Assembly (NCBI GenBank): GCA_023430145.1
Contig: JAEZCD010000140.1
Location: forward strand, 1 to 32,088
DNA length: 32,088 bases
Direction of reading: 5' to 3'
Origin: Pseudomonadota bacterium
GTDB lineage: Bacteria > Pseudomonadota > Alphaproteobacteria > Rhizobiales > Methylopilaceae
Shown here: piece by piece, positions 1 through 7,778 of the stretch
Layout of the letters: each line of letters opens with the position of its first letter
Numbering within the stretch: position 1 is the stretch's first letter
Program-made: the position numbers and the translations under genes
The notes under the pieces: model-generated
Seen by the model: only the letters and a program-made list of their open reading frames with translations
What the model was told of the DNA's origin: nothing
Database searches by the model: none

Positions 1-39
1 CTTCTCTTCCCTCTCCCGCGAGGGGAGAGGGAAGAGAAG
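1..39. repeat. ctctccc/gggagag intergenic hairpin, copy 1
   Basis: A perfect 17-bp inverted repeat (arms 1-17 and 23-39) encloses the five-base loop gcgag. The same core occurs at 20753-20773 and 32058-32084, so it is a dispersed repeat rather than a one-off terminator. There is no T-tract. Its purine-rich right arm (agagaagaag, to about base 41) lies about 8 bases before the ATG of the next gene and may serve as its ribosome binding site. Confidence 0.8.
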
Positions 40-49
40 AAGTCATCCC

Positions 50-1000
50 ATGACCCACGGCTACGATTCGGGCCGCCTGAACCTGCCCTTCGTCGGCATC
101 TGCACCTTCGGCAAGTATCCGCTCTGCCTCGACTGGGATCGCATCGAGGCCGACGTCGCGGTGATGGGGGCGCCGTTCGACCTCGGCACGCAGTGGCGCT
201 CGGGCGCGCGCTCGGGGCCGCGCGCGATCCGCGAGGCCTCGACGCTGTTCTCCTTCGGCCATGCGGGCGCCTACGACCACGAGGACGACATCGTCTACCT
301 GCCGGCGGCGACGACGCGCATCGTCGACATCGGCGACGCCGACATGATCCACACCGACACCGCGCAGAGCCACGCCAACATCGCCTTCGGCGTGCGAAAG
401 ATCCTGGCGGCGGGCGCCATACCCGTCGTGCTCGGCGGCGATCACTCGATCACCATCCCCTGCATCGAGGCGTTCGAGGGCCACGAGCCGGTCCATCTCG
501 TGCAGTTCGACGCCCATCTCGACTTCGTCGACGAGCGGCACGGGGTGCGCGTCGGCCACGGCAGCCCGATGCGCCGCGCGGCCGAGAAGCCTTGGGTCAC
601 CGGCCTGACCCAGCTCGGCATCCGCAACGTCTCCTCCACCGCCCGCGAGGGCTACGAGACCGCGCGCGCAATGGGCTCGGACATTCTGAGCGTCCGCCAG
701 ATCCGCAAGCTCGGCACGGAGGCGGTGCTGGCGCGCATCCCGGAGGGCGGGCGCTACTACATCTCGATCGACATCGACGGCTTCGACCCCTCGATCGCCC
801 CCGGCACCGGCACCCCCAGCCATGGCGGCTTCGCCTATTACGAGGTGCTGGAGCTTCTGGACGGCCTCGCCCGCCGGGGAAAGGTGGTGGGCGTCGACCT
901 CGTCGAGGTGGCGCGCGAATACGACCCGGCCGGGGTGACGGCCATTCTCGCCGCGCAGGTGCTGCTGAACCTCATCGGCCGGATGCTGCACCATCGATAG
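50..1000 (+). CDS. Agmatinase/arginase-family ureohydrolase
   Basis: A 316-residue protein of the manganese-dependent ureohydrolase family, which hydrolyses guanidino or amidino compounds such as agmatine, arginine or formimidoylglutamate, releasing urea or a related product in the cytoplasm. The metal-binding motifs are all visible: GGDHS (His132), DAHLD (Asp154, His156, Asp158) and SIDIDGFDP (Asp241, Asp243). Length is typical for agmatinases (about 300-320). Substrate cannot be decided from sequence alone; the family contains many members that are not true agmatinases, including guanidine and guanidinopropionate hydrolases. The ATG at 50 is preceded by a purine-rich stretch that is part of the copy-1 hairpin. 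It stands alone on the plus strand, with repeats behind it. Confidence 0.85.
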   Translation: MTHGYDSGRLNLPFVGICTFGKYPLCLDWDRIEADVAVMGAPFDLGTQWRSGARSGPRAIREASTLFSFGHAGAYDHEDDIVYLPAATTRIVDIGDADMIHTDTAQSHANIAFGVRKILAAGAIPVVLGGDHSITIPCIEAFEGHEPVHLVQFDAHLDFVDERHGVRVGHGSPMRRAAEKPWVTGLTQLGIRNVSSTAREGYETARAMGSDILSVRQIRKLGTEAVLARIPEGGRYYISIDIDGFDPSIAPGTGTPSHGGFAYYEVLELLDGLARRGKVVGVDLVEVAREYDPAGVTAILAAQVLLNLIGRMLHHR

Positions 1001-1002
1001 TC

Positions 1003-1097
1003 CCTCGTCATTGCGAGGAGCGATAGCGACGCAGCAGTCCAGTTTTGGGGCGCCGCAAGAACGGCTGGACTGCTTCGCTGCACTCGCAATGACGAGG
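1003..1097. repeat. Rhizobiales-type palindromic repeat, copy A
   Basis: An imperfect inverted repeat. Outer arms cgtcattgcgag (1006-1017) and ctcgcaatgacg (1083-1094) are perfect complements and extend to cctcgtca/tgacgagg. Inner arms cagtccag and ctggactg surround a central gcgccgcaaga. It lies directly after the ureohydrolase stop codon. A second copy follows 20 bp downstream in the same orientation and a truncated copy lies at 16416-16485. This class is common between genes in Hyphomicrobiales and has no coding capacity. Confidence 0.85.
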
Positions 1098-1114
1098 AGG
1101 GACGTGAGGGCCTC

Positions 1115-1206
1115 GGCGTCATTGCGAGGAGCGCAGCGACGAAGCAATCCAGCTTTACGGCGCCGCAAGAGGAGCTGGATTGCTTCGCTGCGCTCGCAAT
1201 GACGGC
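1115..1206. repeat. Rhizobiales-type palindromic repeat, copy B
   Basis: Second, better preserved copy. Outer arms cgtcattgcgag (1117-1128) and ctcgcaatgacg (1193-1204), with inner arms gcgacgaagcaatccagct and agctggattgcttcgctgc flanking a central acggcgccgcaaga. The transcript would fold into one long hairpin. Orientation is the same as copy A, giving a tandem pair between the ureohydrolase and CBS genes. Bases 1207-1282 before the next ribosome binding site show nothing recognisable. Confidence 0.87.
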
Positions 1207-1296
1207 GAGCGGCGGGCCCGCCGCCCCCACCTTGACGCGCCTCAATGCAGCGCCGGGGCTAACATCGCAGCCTGCCGCATTTGCGAGGAGGCGCCG

Positions 1297-1992
1297 ATGA
1301 AGGCCCAAGACATCATGAGCAAGCCGGTGATCACCACCACCGGCACCGCCTCCGTCCAGGACGTCGCGCGGCTGCTGCTGAAGCACCGGATCAGCGCCGT
1401 GCCCGTCGTCGACGACTCCGGCGCGATGATCGGCATCATCACCGAGGGCGACCTTCTGCACCGCGCCGAGGCCGGCACCGAGCGGCGACGCTCCTGGTGG
1501 CTGAAGCATTTCGCCGGCCACGAGACGCTCGCCTCCGAATACGTCAAAAGCCACGCCCGCGCCGTACGGGACGTGATGACGCCGGTCCCGATCGTCACCG
1601 CCGCGCCGGAGACGCCGGTCTGGGAGCTCGCCATGCTGATGGACAAGCACTCGATCAACCGCATTCCCATCGTCGCCGACGGCCGGCTCGTCGGCATCGT
1701 CAGCCGGGCGAACCTGTTGCAGGTGCTGGCGAGCCGCGACCTCGAGACGAGCGCGGCCGACGAGGAGATCCGGCGCGCCCTGCTGGCGCGGCTCGAGAAA
1801 GAGGCCTGGGCGCACAGCTGGCGCCTCAACGTCACCGTCAACGAGGGAGTCGTCGACCTGTGGGGCTCCACCGGCTCGGAGGCCGAGCGCAACGCCATTC
1901 GCGTCGCCGCCGAGAACACGCCGGGCGTCCGGCGGGTGAACGACAACCTCATCGGCGTGCAGGACGGGCCGCGGGAGGGCAACCACGCGTGA
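1297..1992 (+). CDS. CBS-domain pair with C-terminal BON domain protein
   Basis: A 231-residue soluble protein. Two CBS motifs form a Bateman module (roughly residues 1-60, MKAQDIMSKPVITT to the GIITEGDLL stretch, and residues 85-150, VRDVMTPVPIVT to GIVSRANLL). A C-terminal BON domain follows (about 160-222, containing VNEGVVDLWGSTGSEAERNAI). CBS pairs bind adenine nucleotides and act as regulatory sensors; BON domains are thought to bind membranes or phospholipids. The partner and role are unknown. The start is set by the ATG at 1297 with gcgaggag just upstream (1283-1290); an upstream extension in frame runs into the repeat and lacks family similarity. It appears monocistronic. Confidence 0.88.
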   Translation: MKAQDIMSKPVITTTGTASVQDVARLLLKHRISAVPVVDDSGAMIGIITEGDLLHRAEAGTERRRSWWLKHFAGHETLASEYVKSHARAVRDVMTPVPIVTAAPETPVWELAMLMDKHSINRIPIVADGRLVGIVSRANLLQVLASRDLETSAADEEIRRALLARLEKEAWAHSWRLNVTVNEGVVDLWGSTGSEAERNAIRVAAENTPGVRRVNDNLIGVQDGPREGNHA

Positions 1993-2109
1993 GCCTCCGC
2001 GGCCCGCGCGGTTACGAACGGAACCCGACTGTCGTGGCCGCGCGAGCCGGTTTGCGGCATGGTGCTGCACGCTCGCCGGGGGGAAGACATCGACAGCGGA
2101 GGTCGCCCC

Positions 2110-3297
<1,188 letters not shown>

Positions 3298-3313
3298 GGC
3301 GGTGCCGGCGCGC

Positions 3314-4030
3314 TCAGGCGCCGCTTTCGTCGAGCCGCGAGAAGAGGTCCTCGACGGAGGCGGCGTGCTGCATGCGGATGACGGTCTCGGCGAGCTGCAG
3401 ATCGCCGCGCCGCAGCGCGTCGAGCAGCAGGCGATGCTCGCGAGCGAGGCCGAGCTGGCGCCCCTTGCCGTAGCCGAAGCGCAGGCGGAAGGCGCTGATC
3501 AGCTCCCAGCCGCGCTGGAACATGCGCAGCGCCTCGCGATTGCCGCCGATCTCGACCAGCCGCGCATGCAGCTCGCGATTGAGCCGCAACCCGGCTTCCA
3601 GATCGCCGGCGACAACCGCCCGCTCATAGGCGGCGGCACGTGCGTCCAGCTCGTCGAGCTTGTCGATGGTCATGGTCCGCGCCGCGCGGCGGAGCGCGAG
3701 CAGCTGCAGCTCGGCGTTCAGCTCGTAGAGATCCTCGATGAAGCCGCGATCGAAGCCCCGTACCGTGGCGCCGCGGTTCGGCTCGATCTCGACCAGCCCC
3801 TCGCCTTCGAGCTTGCGCAGGGCCTCGCGCAGCGGCATCGCGCTGAAGCCGAACTGGCCGACGAGCTCGGGCACCTTGATGCGCTCGCCCGGGCCATATT
3901 GGCCGGAAAGAATCGCCTGGCGGATCAGCATCGTCGCCTGCTCGACGGAGTTGGCCGCAGCGGCCTCGCCGTTCGTCGAATCGCCGGCGGCGTCGGCTCT
4001 GGTGCGGCGGAGCGAAGAGGCGGTCGTCAT
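3314..4030 (-). CDS. GntR-family transcriptional regulator, FCD subfamily
   Basis: A 238-residue repressor-like protein. An N-terminal winged helix (about residues 25-95) includes QAILSGQYGPGERIKVPELVGQFG and the recognition region MPLREALRKLEGEGLVEIEPNRGATVRGF, followed by an all-helical FCD effector domain (about 100-230) with the metal-binding type pattern ELHARLVEIGGN and EHRLLLDAL. FCD regulators usually respond to small carboxylates or sugar acids. It is the last gene of the leftward catabolic operon (23 bp after the enoyl-CoA hydratase), so it probably autoregulates that operon and the divergent TRAP operon through the palindromes near 10542 and 11008. The binding link is inferred. Confidence 0.9.
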   Translation of the reverse strand: MTTASSLRRTRADAAGDSTNGEAAAANSVEQATMLIRQAILSGQYGPGERIKVPELVGQFGFSAMPLREALRKLEGEGLVEIEPNRGATVRGFDRGFIEDLYELNAELQLLALRRAARTMTIDKLDELDARAAAYERAVVAGDLEAGLRLNRELHARLVEIGGNREALRMFQRGWELISAFRLRFGYGKGRQLGLAREHRLLLDALRRGDLQLAETVIRMQHAASVEDLFSRLDESGA

Positions 4031-4053
4031 TGCACGTCCTGCGGCTCGAGCGG

Positions 4054-4827
4054 TCAGCGGCCCTTGAAGACCGGCTGCCGCTTCTCGACGAAGGCGGCGA
4101 TGCCCTCGTCGTGGTCCTCCGTCTGCCACAGAAGCAGCTTGCGTTCGAGGCTGAGGCTCTCGTCGAGCGGCTTCTGGTAGGTCATCAGCACCTCCTCCTT
4201 GATCATGGCGACCGCGATCGGCGACATGCGGGCGATCTCGGAGGCGATCTCCACGGCGCGGTCGACCGTCCGGTCGTCGGCGACGACCTCGAGGGCGAGG
4301 CCCCAGGCGCACGCCGTCGCCGCGTCGACCAGGGCGCCGGTCATCATCATCCACATGGCGCGCGACTTGCCGACGGCCCGCGGGATGCGCTGCGTGCCGC
4401 CGTCGCCCGGAAAGGCGCCGATCTTGATCTCGGGGGTGCCGAATTTGGCCCCCTCCCCGGCGATGACGATGTCGCACAGCGTCGTCAGCTCGCAGCCGCC
4501 GCCGAGCGCAAAACCGTCGACCGCGGCGATCAGCGGTTTTGGGAAGCGCTCGATCGTCTTCCAGGCGCGCAGCCGGTCGGCCTGGCCCCACATCGGGATG
4601 CCGCCGTCCGGCATCTCCTTGATGTCGGCGCCGGCTGAGAAGGCGCGCTCGTCGCCGGTGATCACCACCGCCCGGACATCGGCATCGGCTGCGGCCGCAT
4701 CGAGCGCGGCCGCCAGCGCCCGCAGCAGCGGCCGGCTCAGCGCATTGCGTGCCGCCGGCCGGTTCAGCCGCACGAGCGTCACATGCAGCGCCGGCGTGGA
4801 GACGAGAATGGTGTCCTGCTCGCTCAT
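4054..4827 (-). CDS. Enoyl-CoA hydratase/isomerase family protein
   Basis: A 257-residue crotonase-fold enzyme. It has the CoA/oxyanion segment AFSAGADIKEM (62-72) and FALGGGCELTT (106-116), and both acid-base glutamates of true hydratases: Glu113 (GGGCEL) and Glu133 (GTPEI). It most likely adds water across a 2-enoyl-CoA in the cytoplasm. The ATG at 4827 overlaps the upstream aldo/keto reductase stop by four bases, so the two are translationally coupled. With the CoA-transferase, acyl-CoA dehydrogenase and MaoC-type hydratase of the same operon it implies a CoA-thioester pathway. A dehydratase or isomerase role is possible, since the crotonase fold is versatile. Confidence 0.9.
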   Translation of the reverse strand: MSEQDTILVSTPALHVTLVRLNRPAARNALSRPLLRALAAALDAAAADADVRAVVITGDERAFSAGADIKEMPDGGIPMWGQADRLRAWKTIERFPKPLIAAVDGFALGGGCELTTLCDIVIAGEGAKFGTPEIKIGAFPGDGGTQRIPRAVGKSRAMWMMMTGALVDAATACAWGLALEVVADDRTVDRAVEIASEIARMSPIAVAMIKEEVLMTYQKPLDESLSLERKLLLWQTEDHDEGIAAFVEKRQPVFKGR

Positions 4828-5804
4828 CGGGGCGGCTCCAAGTCGGCGGGGAGGGCTTCGAGATCCGGCCACAGCGCTTCGGGGATGGTCTCGCCGAACG
4901 CCGCCACCAGGGAGCGCACCTGATCGGCCGATCGCGGGCCGGGCAGCACGCTGGCGACGACCGGGTGGCGGAGCACGAAATGCAGGGCGGCGGCCATCAG
5001 GCTCGTGCCGTGCGCGGCGCAGACTTTTTGCATCGCCTCGACGCGCGCCAGCACATCCGGCGGCGCCGCGCCGTGATTGAATTTTCCCGCCGGGCCCTTC
5101 GCCAGGATGCCGGTGTTGAACGGGGCGCCGACGATGATTCCGACGCCGCGCGCGGCGCATGCCGGCAGCAGCGCTCGCTCCGCCGTGCGGTCGAGAAGGC
5201 TGTAGCGCCCGGCGAGCAGGAACAGGTCCGGGCGGGCGTGCTCGAGGAAGTCTAGACAGACGTCACAATTGTTGACCGCGATGCCGACCGCCCGCACCAG
5301 CCCCTGGTCGCGAAGACGCTCCAGCGCCGGCAGCGCCCCGTCGAGCACTTCCGCGCGCCGGCGGCCGTATTCCTCGCCGTGATTATAAGGGTCGACATCG
5401 TGCACGAGGGCAACGTCGATGCTCTCGACGCCGAGCCGCGAAAGGCTGTCCTCGATCGACCGCAGCGTGCCGTCGTAGGTGTAGTCGACCTCCCGGCCGA
5501 ACGGCAGGCTGCCCGGGCGCTCCGCCCGCTCGAGCGGTCGAATCCGCCAGCCGACCTTGGTCGACAGCACATAGCTCTCGCGCGGCTCGGCGCGCAGGAA
5601 GGCGCCGAAACGCAGTTCGCCGAGGCCCGAGCCGTAGAGCGGCGCGGTATCGAAATAGCGGATGCCGCCGCTCCACGCTGCCTCGAGCGCCGCCGCCCCC
5701 TCCCGCTCCGACACCGGTCCGTGCAGGCCGCCGAGCGCCGCCCCGCCGAGGCCGAGCGGCGGCAGCTCGATGCGGTGCCCCGCTCCAGCGGCGAGACTGG
5801 CCAC
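4824..5804 (-). CDS. Aldo/keto reductase (D-threo-aldose 1-dehydrogenase-like)
   Basis: A 326-residue NAD(P)H-dependent (beta/alpha)8 oxidoreductase. The catalytic tetrad is visible: Asp and Tyr in IRYFDTAPLYGSG, Lys in LSTKVGW and His in VALVHDVD. The C-terminal segment VASVLPGPRSADQV binds the cofactor. The layout, with YTYDGTLRSIEDSLSRLG, resembles aldose or L-fucose dehydrogenases that oxidise sugars to lactones, but short aldehydes are also possible. Start is GTG at 5804, one base after the MaoC stop codon (5806-5808); it overlaps the downstream enoyl-CoA hydratase by ATGA. Presence of a sugar-type dehydrogenase amid CoA enzymes hints that the pathway substrate is carbohydrate-derived, which is inference. 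Confidence 0.88.
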   Translation of the reverse strand: MASLAAGAGHRIELPPLGLGGAALGGLHGPVSEREGAAALEAAWSGGIRYFDTAPLYGSGLGELRFGAFLRAEPRESYVLSTKVGWRIRPLERAERPGSLPFGREVDYTYDGTLRSIEDSLSRLGVESIDVALVHDVDPYNHGEEYGRRRAEVLDGALPALERLRDQGLVRAVGIAVNNCDVCLDFLEHARPDLFLLAGRYSLLDRTAERALLPACAARGVGIIVGAPFNTGILAKGPAGKFNHGAAPPDVLARVEAMQKVCAAHGTSLMAAALHFVLRHPVVASVLPGPRSADQVRSLVAAFGETIPEALWPDLEALPADLEPPR

Positions 5805-5805
5805 G

Positions 5806-6297
5806 CTATCCGCCCGTGCCGGCGGTGGCTGCGGCGCGCCTCAGAAGCAGCGTCGCGTGCTCGGCCTCCGTGACGACCTCGCCGCGCTGGTTGATCAGCC
5901 AAATCTTCTCGACGGCGATGCCGTGCGGGCCGCTGCGGCTCTCGCGCTTGCTGTCGAAGACGACGCGGACCTTCACCGTGTCGCCGGCGAAGATCGGCGC
6001 CCGGAAACGGACCTTGTCCCAGCCGAGCGAGGCGACGGACGTGTTCTCGTAGAGCTTCAGCTTCGACTTCAGGCCCTCGATCAGCGACAGGCCGAACAGG
6101 CCGTGCGCGATCGGCCGGCCGTATTGCGTCCGGCTGCAATACTCCGCGTCCGTGTGCAGCGGGTGATGGTCGAGCGTGACGTCGGCGAAGGCGAGGATGC
6201 CGTCGGTGGTGATCGTGTGCGGGTCGGTGAAGACTTCTTCGCCGACGACGACGTCCTCGTAATAGAGATCGACGAAGCTTTCGCGCGGTTTTGCCAT
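5806..6297 (-). CDS. MaoC-like (R)-specific enoyl-CoA hydratase/dehydratase
   Basis: A 163-residue single hot-dog domain protein. The hydratase-2 signature is seen as LDHHPLHTDAEY (Asp and His of the catalytic pair) followed by GRPIAHGLFGLSLIEGL, and the strand VRFRAPIFAGDTVKVRV is typical. Such enzymes hydrate enoyl-CoA or dehydrate hydroxyacyl-CoA; mesaconyl-CoA and itaconyl-CoA hydratases belong here. The ATG at 6297 is chosen because it overlaps the AllA-family stop by one base (TAATG) and residue similarity starts at AKPRESF; the longer upstream extension is low-complexity arginine-rich frame read-through. This is the second hydratase in the operon, of opposite fold to the crotonase-type one. 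Confidence 0.88.
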   Translation of the reverse strand: MAKPRESFVDLYYEDVVVGEEVFTDPHTITTDGILAFADVTLDHHPLHTDAEYCSRTQYGRPIAHGLFGLSLIEGLKSKLKLYENTSVASLGWDKVRFRAPIFAGDTVKVRVVFDSKRESRSGPHGIAVEKIWLINQRGEVVTEAEHATLLLRRAAATAGTGG

Positions 6298-6830
6298 TAT
6301 CGGTCGACGCCTCCGGGTACTGCCAGCTCCTCTGCGACGAGCACCGGCTGGTCGAGCCGGAAGAAGTCGCAATTCTCGTCCGTGCCGGCGCGGCCGACGA
6401 CGGCGAAGTCGGAGACCGCCCCGAGCGCGACCAGCGCGTGGTGCCAGACGCCGGGCGCGTAGTTGACCCCCTGGCCCGGCGCGGTGACGAAGGCCGCGAC
6501 GTCCGCGCCCGCCACCGTCTCGCCGGGCGGCGCGACGATGACGAGGAAGGGTTTTTGCGACAGCGGGATGAAGGCCTGCGAGGAGAGCGGATGGCGCTCG
6601 AGCACCCGCACCGTCAGCGGCAGGGCGAGCGGCGTCGCCCGGAAGAGGCTCAGCTGCGGGCGGCCGCCGTGGCCGGCGAGGTCGAGCGCGGCGACGTCGT
6701 CGAAGCGGCGGGCGGTGCCGTCATTGGCCGGCGCACCGCCCGACCAGTCGTCGCCGAACACCTGGCCGAACGGCGCGAACTCCGCCGCCGTGAGCGGCCG
6801 CGGCCGGATGACCGTGCCGGACACGCTCAT
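6297..6830 (-). CDS. Ureidoglycolate lyase (AllA) family protein
   Basis: A 177-residue cupin-like protein. The AllA-family hallmark GVNYAPGVWHHALVAL is present near residues 127-142, with the conserved N-terminal LTAAEFAPFGQVF and the SQAFIPLSQKPFLVIVAPPGE strand. Authentic AllA splits ureidoglycolate into glyoxylate and urea. No allantoinase, allantoate hydrolase or urease lies nearby, so here the protein may act on another 2-hydroxy or 2-oxo acid derivative. The ATG at 6830 overlaps the DapA-like stop by ATGA and its own stop overlaps the MaoC start, placing it firmly in the operon. Confidence 0.85.
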   Translation of the reverse strand: MSVSGTVIRPRPLTAAEFAPFGQVFGDDWSGGAPANDGTARRFDDVAALDLAGHGGRPQLSLFRATPLALPLTVRVLERHPLSSQAFIPLSQKPFLVIVAPPGETVAGADVAAFVTAPGQGVNYAPGVWHHALVALGAVSDFAVVGRAGTDENCDFFRLDQPVLVAEELAVPGGVDR

Positions 6831-7762
6831 GCCGCCGCGCGCAGATCGGCGCGGCCGATCGTCTCGGCGATCATCCGGGCGACGTGCGGCTCGACCGGCA
6901 GCAGCGGCCGCCGCGGCATGGCGCTGTCGATGACCCCCATATGCGCGAGCGCGACCTTGATACGGGTGTGCATCTCGAGCAGCGGCGGCGCGCCGTAGAT
7001 CGAGCGCGCGATCGGATGGATGGCATCGTTGGCCGCGCGCATGCGGTCCAGATCCTTGGCCTCGTTCGCGGCCCACAGCTCGCACAACAGATGTGGGATC
7101 AGGCTCGCCATGCCGGACAGGATGCCGTCGGCGCCGATCACCACCTGCGAGAACAGCCAGTGATAGTTGGACGGCAGGACCGCCACCTGCGGTGCCGCCG
7201 CCTTCAGCGCGCGCCAATTGTCCTCGTAGAGCGTGACGTCGCCGCTGCCCTCCTTGACGGCGATCACCCGCGGCCGCGTGACGATCTCCGCCAGCACCGC
7301 GGTCGAGTAGCCGAGGCCGGAGCTTACCGCCTGCTGGAAGATCGAGACGGGAAGGTCCACCGCGTCGAGGAAACGGTCGACATAGTCGACGAGGTAGCGC
7401 GCGTCCGCGCTCGCCCCGCCCGCGAACTGCGGCAGAGGGAACAGGACGGCGATATCGGCCCCGGCCTCCGCCGCCTGCCTGCCCTGCTCGATCGCGTCGG
7501 CGGTGGAATAGGGGATGATGCCGGTGAAGAGCGGCACGTCGGGCCCGATGAAGGCGCGCGTGCGACCGATCACCTCGGCGCGCTCGGCGGGCGTGAGCGT
7601 GGCGCCCTCCCCCGCATGGCCGTTGACGAACACGGCGCAGATGCCGACCGGCGTCGTGCAGTATTCGAGCAGGCGGTCGTAGCTCCGCCAGTCGATCGAC
7701 TGGTCGTCCTTGAACGGAAGCACGGTGGCGACGGTGACCCCGTCGAGGCGGAACGTCTTCAT
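6827..7762 (-). CDS. Dihydrodipicolinate synthase (DapA/NanA) family lyase, atypical active site
   Basis: A 311-residue class I aldolase-superfamily protein. The Schiff-base lysine is clear (IAVKEGSGD, Lys170). However, the usual GS/TTGE substrate loop is GHAGE (48-52) and the usual catalytic tyrosine of the YN(x)P motif is replaced: the aligned stretch reads SIFQQAVSS with Phe142 in the Tyr place. It is therefore unlikely to be a lysine-pathway DapA and probably catalyses a lyase, dehydratase or decarboxylation step on a 2-oxo acid. It sits 16 bp after the CoA-transferase gene and is translationally coupled to the AllA-family gene. A second, canonical family member lies divergently at 11070. 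Confidence 0.88.
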   Translation of the reverse strand: MKTFRLDGVTVATVLPFKDDQSIDWRSYDRLLEYCTTPVGICAVFVNGHAGEGATLTPAERAEVIGRTRAFIGPDVPLFTGIIPYSTADAIEQGRQAAEAGADIAVLFPLPQFAGGASADARYLVDYVDRFLDAVDLPVSIFQQAVSSGLGYSTAVLAEIVTRPRVIAVKEGSGDVTLYEDNWRALKAAAPQVAVLPSNYHWLFSQVVIGADGILSGMASLIPHLLCELWAANEAKDLDRMRAANDAIHPIARSIYGAPPLLEMHTRIKVALAHMGVIDSAMPRRPLLPVEPHVARMIAETIGRADLRAAA

Positions 7763-7778
7763 CGGCGGTGGCTCCCTC

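Noticed and set aside
1..39. Rho-independent terminator at the window start
   Set aside because: The stem is perfect but no T-run follows on either strand, and the same hairpin recurs elsewhere as a dispersed repeat.
1003..1206. CRISPR array or tRNA-like structure in the repeat region
   Set aside because: Only two long palindromic copies, no short regular repeats with unique spacers, no cas genes and no tRNA features.
838..2070. A 410-codon minus-strand frame over the ureohydrolase end, the repeats and the CBS gene
   Set aside because: It reads through both palindromic repeats and the antisense of the CBS-BON gene, with no recognisable family.
6297..7762. Allantoin or lysine-biosynthesis role for the AllA-like and DapA-like genes
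   Set aside because: No other genes of either pathway are nearby and the DapA-like site is altered; the context is CoA-ester catabolism.
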